Below, piece by piece: positions 32,611 through 38,991 of a stretch of 38,991 nt of DNA. The notes beneath the pieces were generated by a model that was not told the DNA's origin, did no database searches, and saw nothing but the letters and a program-made list of their open reading frames with translations. A program made the translations under genes and the position numbers. The stretch comes from Streptomyces sp. OfavH-34-F (GTDB lineage: Bacteria > Actinomycetota > Actinomycetes > Streptomycetales > Streptomycetaceae): contig NZ_JAKRGC010000024.1 in NCBI RefSeq assembly GCF_022347745.1, forward strand, positions 1 through 38,991, read 5' to 3'. How positions within the stretch are numbered: the first letter of the stretch is position 1; every line of letters starts with the position of its first letter.

Positions 32611-33873
32611 GTGGATGGCATGAGGAAAGCGGTCGAGCGACGGAAGAAGGGGCCGGTCTCAGCGCTCGTCACCCTGCTCCTCATTGGTGGCGCTGTCGCA
32701 CCGGCTGCGACGGCGCAGACCCTGCGTGAGCGCGCGTGGTACCTGGACCGGATGCAGGCGCCCGAGATGTGGAAGGTCAGCACGGGTGAAGGAGTCACCG
32801 TCGCTTTACTCGACACGGGGGTGATTCCCACCGTGCCTGAGTTGACGGGAAAGGTACTCCAGGGCAGGAACTTCGTGGAGCCCGAGCGGGGAGCGCACCA
32901 GGACAAGGACGGCCACGGCACGGGGATGGCGATGCTCATCGCGGGGAGCGGGGTGAACGGCCAGGGCGTGCAGGGCCTTGCTCCCGATGCCCGCATCCTC
33001 CCATTGACCGTCTTCGGGTCGTCTAAGGAAGCTGGCACGAACAGCGTTTCTGCGGTGATCAAAGCCCTGCGGTACGCCACCGGAAGCGATGCCCAGATCA
33101 TCAGTATGTCGCTGGGCTTCGAGGACTACGTGCTCAAGGACGATGAGCGAGAACAGATGCAGAAAGCCGTCGATTACGCCGTTCAGCGGGGGAAGTTGCT
33201 GCTGGCGGCCACCGGGAACTCCGGAGAGTCCGGGAACGAACTCGGATACCCCGCAGCGACCCCCGGCGTCGCAGGCATCGCGTCCGTGGACGAGGCCGGG
33301 ACCGTCGCCCCGTACTCGGTCTCCGGCCCCCAGGTGGCGCTGGCCGCGCCGGGTGAGGACATCCCGGTCCGCTGCGGCGGAGGCATGGCCGGTTACTGCG
33401 ACAGCGGTGGCACCAGCCAAGCCACCGCCCTCGCGTCCGCGTCCGCCGCCCTCATCTGGTCCATGCACCCCGACTGGACCGGCAACCAGGTGTTGCGGGT
33501 CCTGATGAACACCGCCGCCAGGCCCACCGAGGGTGCGGTGCCCAGTCGCTACATCGGGTACGGCACGGTTCGTCCCCGCATCGCCGTCCTCGGTGATCCC
33601 GGCGACCCCGGGCCCGCCGACGTGAACCCCCTCGTCGCAGCACGCGCGCCCCGCGCGACCGCGTCCGCGCCCGGCGGCACCGCGACCCCTGCGGCGCAGC
33701 CGGTCGTGGCGGACCGCAGTCCGGCCTCCGTCGCCCGGGGCGTCTGGACGGCCGCCGGGGTCGCCCTCGCCGCAGTCGTCGTGGCCGTCGCCGTGGGCGC
33801 ATCGCGGCGCCGCCGGGGCCTGTCGCCCGAATCCTCACCCCACTCCGGGCCGAGGCAGACGCCAAGGGCCTGA
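32611..33873 (+). CDS. mycP: mycosin (S8 serine protease), copy 2
   Basis: 420 residues. A signal anchor (GPVSALVTLLLIGGAVAPAATA) is followed by the subtilase domain: Asp in LLDTGVI (68), His in GHGTGM (102), Asn in TGNSG (203) and Ser in GGTSQATA (269). It ends with a membrane helix (VWTAAGVALAAVVVAVAVGA) and an Arg-rich tail. All four catalytic residues are present. It differs clearly from copy 1, with a shorter pro-region and another C-terminal linker, so this is not a recent duplication. The start may be the GTG at 32611 or the ATG at 32620. It ends the substrate operon, which suggests it acts on the substrates encoded just upstream. Confidence 0.9.
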   Translation: MDGMRKAVERRKKGPVSALVTLLLIGGAVAPAATAQTLRERAWYLDRMQAPEMWKVSTGEGVTVALLDTGVIPTVPELTGKVLQGRNFVEPERGAHQDKDGHGTGMAMLIAGSGVNGQGVQGLAPDARILPLTVFGSSKEAGTNSVSAVIKALRYATGSDAQIISMSLGFEDYVLKDDEREQMQKAVDYAVQRGKLLLAATGNSGESGNELGYPAATPGVAGIASVDEAGTVAPYSVSGPQVALAAPGEDIPVRCGGGMAGYCDSGGTSQATALASASAALIWSMHPDWTGNQVLRVLMNTAARPTEGAVPSRYIGYGTVRPRIAVLGDPGDPGPADVNPLVAARAPRATASAPGGTATPAAQPVVADRSPASVARGVWTAAGVALAAVVVAVAVGASRRRRGLSPESSPHSGPRQTPRA

Positions 33874-33911
33874 TCGCCCGGGACGCGACGGGCGTGCCCC
33901 GCCGGCGTTGC

Positions 33912-34229
33912 CTACGGCTCGTACAAGGGCAGGAAGTGGATGACCGCTTCCTCGTAGGGGTGGGCAGCGCGGACGGCCTGCTGGACGGCGCTCGCCTGAT
34001 CCGCGTCACAGACCGATTCGATCCGGCACTCTTCGCTGTGCTGAACAACGCCCACCTCGCCGTCGTACGGCTGCGCGCCAGGCAGGGCCTGCCAGTTGCC
34101 GGTGACCTTCCAGATGCTGGAACACCGTGCGTACTCGCCCACCCGTCCCGCACCGGCCGCGTGGAGAGCCTCGATCACCGCCTCCGCATGACTCTCGGGA
34201 ACAGATATCTCGATCTTCAGCCGCGTCAT
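33912..34229 (-). CDS. NIF3-like (YqfO-type) small protein
   Basis: 105 residues: LKIEISVPESHAEAVIEALHAAGAGRVGEYARCSSIWKVTG, then GEVGVVQHSEECRIESVCD and AAHPYEEAVIHFLPLYEP. The GEYxxCS, G..G and final AHPYEEAVIHFLPL pattern is that of the ferredoxin-like domain that many NIF3/YqfO proteins contain. The role is unclear (metal-binding or cyclic-nucleotide-like folds are known). It is convergent with the mycosin and not obviously part of the secretion machine. The start at 34229 has no strong ribosome-binding site. Confidence 0.75.
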   Translation of the reverse strand: MTRLKIEISVPESHAEAVIEALHAAGAGRVGEYARCSSIWKVTGNWQALPGAQPYDGEVGVVQHSEECRIESVCDADQASAVQQAVRAAHPYEEAVIHFLPLYEP

Positions 34230-34275
34230 GCCCGGACCTTAACAACCCGCGCGACCAGCACTTTCGCAGCAGGCC

Positions 34276-37200
34276 CTAGTCCGGGTCCGGCGCCAGCCAC
34301 CCCGTCTGGATCAGGGTCGGCGTGCCCCGGCGGGGGACGAAGACGCCGCGGCCCGGAGGCAGGGGGCGGGCCTTCACGTTGCCGAGGAGCTCGCCCTCGT
34401 TGGGGTGGCCGGAGAGGACGACGCCCTGGGCGCCCAGCTCCTTGAAGCGCTGGACGAACGGTTCGTACGCGGAGCGTCCGGCGCCCGCGCTGCTGCGGGC
34501 GATGATGAAGTTGACGCCGGTGTCCCGGGCGAACGGCAGGTTGTCCACGAGCTGGGCCAGCGGGTTGCCGGAGGATGTGGCGACCAGGTCGTAGTCGTCC
34601 ACGACGACGAAGGCGCGCGGGCCGCGCCACCAGCTGCGGGTCCGCAGCTGCTGCGGGGTGACGTCCGGGCCGGGGACGCGGCTGCCGATGAGGGTGTTGA
34701 TGTCGCCGAGGTACGAGTCGAGGGCGTGCTGGGTCGTGGCGTAGCCGACCAGGTACGGCTCCGGCACGCATTCCAGCAGGCCGCGCCGGTAGTCGCCGAC
34801 GCAGATCAGGGCTTCGGCGGGGGTGTAGCGGGCGGTGATCTGCCGGACGAGCAGGCGCAGCAGTGCCGTCTTCCCCGACTCCGGCTCGCCGAAGACCGCG
34901 AACAGCGGGTCCGTGTCGAAGTCCACGCGCACCGGGGCGAGGTCCATCTCGCCGATGCCGATCGCGATCCCACCGCCCCCACCACCCCCAGCGCCTCCAC
35001 CGCCGCCACCGGTCGGCAGGTCGCGGGCGGCCAGCGTCCTGGGCAGTATCCGGACCCCGGGGGCGGGCGGTCCCGGCCAGGCGTCGGTGACGGAGCGGAC
35101 GAACGCGGCGGTGGCGTCGGACAGGTCGTCGCCGCCCCCGCCCGCCGAGTCGTCGGTGCGGGGCAGGGCGCTCAGGAAGTGCAGCCCGTCCGCGGTGAGT
35201 CCGCGCCCCGGTGCGGAGACCGGGACGTTCCTCGCGGCCCTGCGGTCCAGTTCGGAGTCGGCCGGGTCACCGAGGCGCAGTTCCAGGCGGTTGAGCAGCT
35301 GGTCCTTGAGCGCGGCGCGCATCTCCAGGGAGCGGGAGACGGTGGCGACGAGGTGGACGCCGAGGCCCAGGCCGCGGGCGGCGATGTCGGCGACGACGGG
35401 CTCCAGGAACTCGTGGTCCGTCCGGAAGGACTGCCAGCCGTCGATGAGCAGGAAGACGTCGCCCCACGGCTCGTCCGGCAGCCGGCCTGCCGCGCGCAGT
35501 CGGCGGTAGGTGGTGATGGAGTCGATGCCCCGGTCCCGGAAGAGCGCCTCGCGCCGGTTGAGGACGCCGGCGACCTCGGCGACCGTGCGGCGGACCCGCT
35601 CCGGGTCGAGCCGGGAGGCGACGCCCCCGACGTGCGGCAGGCCCTCGACGGCGGCCATGCCCCCGCCGCCGAAGTCCAGCCCGTAGAACTGGACTTCGTA
35701 CGGGGTGTGGGTGAGGGCGAAGGCACCGACGAGGGCACGCAGGAGGGTGGACTTCCCGGAGCGCGGGCCGCCCACGACCAGCATGTGCCCGGCGGCGCCG
35801 GAGAAGTCGCGGACGAGGGGGTCGCGGCGCTGCTCGAACGGCTTGTCCACCAGGCCGAACGGCACCACGAGCCCTCCGTTGCCCGGGTGGCCGGGCGCGT
35901 GCAGGCCGCGCGCGGGCGTCACCGAGAGCGCGGGCAGCAGCCGGTCGAGCGAGGGGGCCGCGGTGAGCGGTGGCAGCCACACCCGGTGGGCGCGGGGGCC
36001 CTGGCCCTCCAGCCGGTCCGCGATGACGTCCAGGACGGTGTCCCCAGGCGCGTCCGGTGTCGCCGGTACGGGTGGTACGAACGGGGCGTCCGGCCCGGGC
36101 TCCGGGTGGTGCACCGGGACCGGGGCGGCGGTGAACAGGACGGGGCGCCGGTCGATGGCGGGCCCCCCGTCGCCCGGGGCCGGCGCGGCACCCGGCCGGC
36201 AGGCGCCCGACACGTACGCGGCCTTGAACCGGGCCATCCCCTCGGTGCCGTACTTCAGGAACCCGGAACCGGGTACCGACGGCAGGTGGTAGGCGTCGGG
36301 CACGCCCAGGGCGGTGCGGGACTCGGCGGCGGAGAAGGTCCGCAGCCCGATCCGGTACGAGAGGTAGGTGTCCAGGCCGCGCAGGCGGCCCTCCTCCAGG
36401 CGCTGCGAGGCCAGCAGCAGGTGCACGCCCAGGGAGCGGCCGATGCGGCCGATCTGGATGAACATGTCGATGAAGTCGGGCTTGGCGGTGAGGAGTTCGC
36501 TGAACTCGTCGATCACCAGGACGAGTGAGGCGAGCGGCTCCAGCGGGGCGCCGGCGGCGCGCGCCCGCTCGTAGTCGGTGAGGTGGGCGTAGTGGCCGGC
36601 CGCCCGCAGCAGCTCCTGGCGGCGCTGGAGTTCCCCGGTGAGGGAGTCCCGCATGCGGTCCACCAGGGTCAGGTCGTCGGCCAGGTTGGTGATGACCGCG
36701 GCGACGTGCGGGAGCCGGGACATCCCGGCGAAGGTGGCGCCGCCCTTGAAGTCGGCCAGGACGAAGTTGAGGGTTTCCGGGGAGTGGGTGACCGCCAGGC
36801 CGAGGACCAGGGTGCGCAGCAGCTCGGACTTGCCGGAGCCGGTCGCGCCGACGCACAGACCGTGCGGGCCCATGCCGCCCTGCGCGGCCTCCTTGAGGTC
36901 GAGCAGGACCGGGGAGCCGTCCTCGCCGACCCCGATCGGCACCCGGAGCCGGTCCGCCGCCGGGCGGGGCCGCCACACCGTGTCCGGGTCCACCGCCGCG
37001 GGGTCGCCGATGCCCAGCAGCTCGGTGAAGTCCAGCCCGGCGAGGAGGGGTTCGTCGTCGTCCCCGTCGCCGCCGGGCCGGAGCGGGGCGAGCCGGCGGG
37101 CCAGCGCCTCCGCCGACTCGACGGCCAGCAGGTCGGGCGTGCCGAGGTAGACCGCGTCGGCCGACTCCACCCGCAGCCGGTCCGGCCGCACCGCGAGGTG

Positions 37201-38265
37201 CAGCCCGCCGCGCGGCTCCGCCAGGTCCCGTGGCACCAGCTCCAGGACGGTGACCCCCTGGAGCCCTTCCGCCGAGGCGAACGGCGAGTCCCGTGGCACG
37301 GCCGCGCCGTCCAGGACGACGACCACGTGCGGTCGGTCCAGGAGCGGGGCGGCTTCGCGGTGGAAGCGGGGGCGGCCGTCCAGGGTGCTGTGGAGCAGCG
37401 CCGCCACCTCGGCCGGGTCGTCGGCGAACAGCCGCTTGGTGCCGGCCCCGTCCGTCGTGCCGGGGACCTGGGTGTGCGGCAGCCACTTCGTCCAGTCCCA
37501 GTGGTCCGCCGCGTCCGGCGCCGCGACCACCGCGACCGTCAGGTCCTCGGGGGAGTGCAGCGCGGCGAGTGCGGCCACCATCGCGCGGGCCAGGCCGCGT
37601 ACCGCCTCCGGGTCGCCCGAGACCACCAGGTGGTAGAAGGCGCGCAGGGACACCGCCATGGGGAGCCCGTCCACCGAGCCGTGGACGGCCAGGAAGCGGT
37701 GCAGGGCGCCGGCCGCCAGCGGTTCCAGCTCCTCCACCGGTGCCGTCGTCGGCGCGACGAGCGGCGTCCACAGCTGCTGCGGGCCCAGCCCGACGCGCAC
37801 CTGCCCGAAGTCGTCGTCGGAGATCCGGCGCTCCCACAGCCGCCGCCCCTCGGCGACCAGGCACCACAGCTGGCCGGGGTCCGGGTGGAGGTGGAACCGG
37901 GCGTCGCGCTGGGCGGCGGCGGTGCGGCGCACCGTGCGCCGGATCCGGGCCAGGTAGGTGAGGTAGTCCCGGCGGCCCTGCGCCGCCTGGCCGTGGGTGC
38001 CCCGGCGGTGGCGCACCACCTGCGCCACGGCCATCGCACAGGTGGACAGCAGCATGACCACGCCCATGACCTTCGTGAACGGATGTGCGCCCGGCATGAA
38101 GAAGAACACCACCGACGAGCCCATGCCGAGCATCGGCAGGAGCTGCATGGCCATGCCCTCCTGCTGCCCGCGCGGCAGTTCCGGCGGGGGCGCCAGCCGC
38201 AGTTCGGCCGTGTCGGGCGCGGGCGGCATGGTGCGCGGCGGGCGCTTGACGACGATGTGGGTCAC
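34276..38265 (-). CDS. eccC: type VII secretion ATPase EccC (fused Ca+Cb form)
   Basis: 1329 residues. Two N-terminal helices (MQLLPMLGMGSSVVFFFM and VMGVVMLLSTCAMAVAQVV) anchor it. Three FtsK/SpoIIIE ATPase domains follow: Walker A VGATGSGKSELLRTL near 475, VGGPRSGKSTLLRALV near 835 and GEPESGKTALLRLLV near 1128. Domain 1 has Walker B LASLVLVIDEF near 585; domain 2 has VFLLIDGWQ. All three P-loops are intact. Between domains 2 and 3 is a run of glycines, a long flexible linker. EccC binds substrate export motifs and powers secretion. The GTG at 38265 follows GGGACTGAGG; the open frame above it is the eccD region on the other strand. It points away from eccD, so they have a shared divergent promoter. 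Confidence 0.95.
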   Translation of the reverse strand: MTHIVVKRPPRTMPPAPDTAELRLAPPPELPRGQQEGMAMQLLPMLGMGSSVVFFFMPGAHPFTKVMGVVMLLSTCAMAVAQVVRHRRGTHGQAAQGRRDYLTYLARIRRTVRRTAAAQRDARFHLHPDPGQLWCLVAEGRRLWERRISDDDFGQVRVGLGPQQLWTPLVAPTTAPVEELEPLAAGALHRFLAVHGSVDGLPMAVSLRAFYHLVVSGDPEAVRGLARAMVAALAALHSPEDLTVAVVAAPDAADHWDWTKWLPHTQVPGTTDGAGTKRLFADDPAEVAALLHSTLDGRPRFHREAAPLLDRPHVVVVLDGAAVPRDSPFASAEGLQGVTVLELVPRDLAEPRGGLHLAVRPDRLRVESADAVYLGTPDLLAVESAEALARRLAPLRPGGDGDDDEPLLAGLDFTELLGIGDPAAVDPDTVWRPRPAADRLRVPIGVGEDGSPVLLDLKEAAQGGMGPHGLCVGATGSGKSELLRTLVLGLAVTHSPETLNFVLADFKGGATFAGMSRLPHVAAVITNLADDLTLVDRMRDSLTGELQRRQELLRAAGHYAHLTDYERARAAGAPLEPLASLVLVIDEFSELLTAKPDFIDMFIQIGRIGRSLGVHLLLASQRLEEGRLRGLDTYLSYRIGLRTFSAAESRTALGVPDAYHLPSVPGSGFLKYGTEGMARFKAAYVSGACRPGAAPAPGDGGPAIDRRPVLFTAAPVPVHHPEPGPDAPFVPPVPATPDAPGDTVLDVIADRLEGQGPRAHRVWLPPLTAAPSLDRLLPALSVTPARGLHAPGHPGNGGLVVPFGLVDKPFEQRRDPLVRDFSGAAGHMLVVGGPRSGKSTLLRALVGAFALTHTPYEVQFYGLDFGGGGMAAVEGLPHVGGVASRLDPERVRRTVAEVAGVLNRREALFRDRGIDSITTYRRLRAAGRLPDEPWGDVFLLIDGWQSFRTDHEFLEPVVADIAARGLGLGVHLVATVSRSLEMRAALKDQLLNRLELRLGDPADSELDRRAARNVPVSAPGRGLTADGLHFLSALPRTDDSAGGGGDDLSDATAAFVRSVTDAWPGPPAPGVRILPRTLAARDLPTGGGGGGAGGGGGGGIAIGIGEMDLAPVRVDFDTDPLFAVFGEPESGKTALLRLLVRQITARYTPAEALICVGDYRRGLLECVPEPYLVGYATTQHALDSYLGDINTLIGSRVPGPDVTPQQLRTRSWWRGPRAFVVVDDYDLVATSSGNPLAQLVDNLPFARDTGVNFIIARSSAGAGRSAYEPFVQRFKELGAQGVVLSGHPNEGELLGNVKARPLPPGRGVFVPRRGTPTLIQTGWLAPDPD

Positions 38266-38439
38266 TGGTGCCTCAGTCCCTGGGCCGGTCCTCCCTGGCA
38301 GCGGCCCGGCTCCGCGCGCCGACCGTGATCGGGGGGCGGAACGGCCCGGATACGCTAACGACCTGCGGCGGTACGGGGTTTCTCCCCGGCGCGGCCGGAA
38401 CCGCAGAGGTGTGGAGCAGCGAACCAGGAGGCTGTGCGG
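38266..38439. promoter_or_regulatory. divergent promoter region of eccC and eccD
   Basis: 174 bases. A plus-strand -10-like stretch GGATACGCTAACG lies near 38349-38361. No palindrome or known operator is obvious. The two membrane components are thus controlled separately from eccB, the mycosins and the substrates. Confidence 0.35.
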
Positions 38440-38991
38440 GTGAGTTCGACCGTGACCACCGCGGGTTTCTGCCGCGTCACGGTCGTGGCGCCGGACGGCC
38501 GCGTCGATGTCGCCCTGCCGGACGACGTCCCCGTCGCCGACCTCCTGCCGGAGATCCTGCGGCTGACCGGCCAGGAGGCGCCGCCGGGCGCCCCACCCGG
38601 CTACCACCTGACCCGCCGCGACCACACCGTCGTGGACGCCGCCCGCACGCTGGGCGGACAGCGCGTCCTGGACGGCGACGTGCTGCGGCTCCGCCCGTTC
38701 ACCGAGTCGCTGCCGCCGGCCGTCTTCGACGACGTCGCCGACGCGGTCGCCTCCGCCGTCCGCCGCGACCGCGCCCTGTGGCACGACGGGCTCCTGGGCT
38801 CGGCCGGACTCCTCGGCGGGGCGCTGTTCTTCGTCCTCACCGGCCTCGTGCTGTGGTGCGCCGACCCGGTCCGGCACGACACGCACGGGCTGCCGGGGAT
38901 CGTCGCCGCCGTCGTGGGCGGCCTGCTCGCCGTGTGCGCGGGCGTCCGCGACCGGCACCACGGACACGAACGCCGGCAGCACATCGCGCCG
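38440..38991 (+). CDS. eccD: type VII secretion integral membrane protein EccD, N-terminal part
   Basis: 184 codons are visible and the gene runs off the window. It starts MSSTVTTAGFCRVTVVAPDG and has the ubiquitin-like head of EccD (RVDVALPDDVPVADLLPEILRLTG ... YHLTRRDHTVVDAARTLGGQRVLDGDVLRL). The beginning of its many membrane helices follows (HDGLLGSAGLLGGALFFVLTGLVLW and GIVAAVVGGLLAVCAGV). AGGAGG lies eight bases before the GTG at 38440. EccD is the channel-forming dimer of the ESX complex. No eccE is in the window. Confidence 0.92.
   Translation, partial: MSSTVTTAGFCRVTVVAPDGRVDVALPDDVPVADLLPEILRLTGQEAPPGAPPGYHLTRRDHTVVDAARTLGGQRVLDGDVLRLRPFTESLPPAVFDDVADAVASAVRRDRALWHDGLLGSAGLLGGALFFVLTGLVLWCADPVRHDTHGLPGIVAAVVGGLLAVCAGVRDRHHGHERRQHIAP

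Noticed and set aside
38265..38982. Extension of the eccC frame upstream to 38982
   Set aside because: It runs over the eccD coding region on the other strand and is not EccC-like. The GTG at 38265 with GGGACTGAGG fits the family start.

Overview
The window is high-GC DNA whose genes almost all use G or C at third codon positions. The families present (a mycosin/EccB/EccC/EccD type VII secretion locus, AraC, TetR and LysR regulators, a helix-turn-helix NB-ARC regulator, a CPCC small protein, and many GTG starts preceded by GGAGG-like sites) point to a Streptomyces-like actinomycete. Nothing proves chromosome versus large plasmid. The long accessory stretch with decayed mobile genes suggests a chromosomal flexible region or a large linear replicon.

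Layout. (1) 1-2852, all on the minus strand: the start of an alpha/beta hydrolase, a secreted alpha/beta hydrolase, a Dps-like ferritin and an HSL-family esterase. (2) 3168-10615, a decayed integrative or plasmid-like element: a MobF/TraA relaxase-helicase pseudogene with an in-frame stop and four frameshifts, a 47-aa basic small ORF, three strong hairpins, an AT-rich iteron-like block, a perfect 249-bp inverted repeat around fourteen 21-bp tandem repeats, a short promoter-to-terminator unit that looks like a small RNA, a tyrosine integrase, and a divergent gene with an Abi/HEPN-like tail. (3) 10719-16225: a small membrane protein, a regulatory-site-rich intergenic region, a helix-turn-helix/NB-ARC/TPR STAND regulator, a second HSL esterase closely similar to the first, and an AraC regulator. 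(4) 16698-26849, mixed accessory genes: GNAT, small zinc-binding proteins, a two-helix membrane protein, a DUF6461-like protein, divergent DoxX/LysR and TetR/SDR pairs, a CPCC protein abutting an IS5-family element, and a cyclophilin. Fragments of a Tn554-type recombinase and a serine recombinase lie between them. (5) 27122-38991, a type VII (ESX-like) secretion locus: eccB, a mycosin, two WXG100 proteins, two further WXG-like substrate candidates, a second mycosin, a NIF3-like protein, eccC on the opposite strand, and the start of eccD running off the window.

How they fit. The ESX block is the only complete functional system visible: EccB, EccC and EccD are membrane components, the mycosins are membrane-anchored proteases, and four small or medium proteins are likely substrates, three of which carry a YxxxD/E-type export motif. 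The relaxase and integrase suggest that the 3-11 kb segment was once mobile, but the relaxase is clearly dead. The most unusual non-coding structure is the 7.19-8.47 kb complex beside the integrase. It may be a replication, transfer or partition locus, a relic of joined replicon ends, or an invertible segment. The sequence alone does not decide which.
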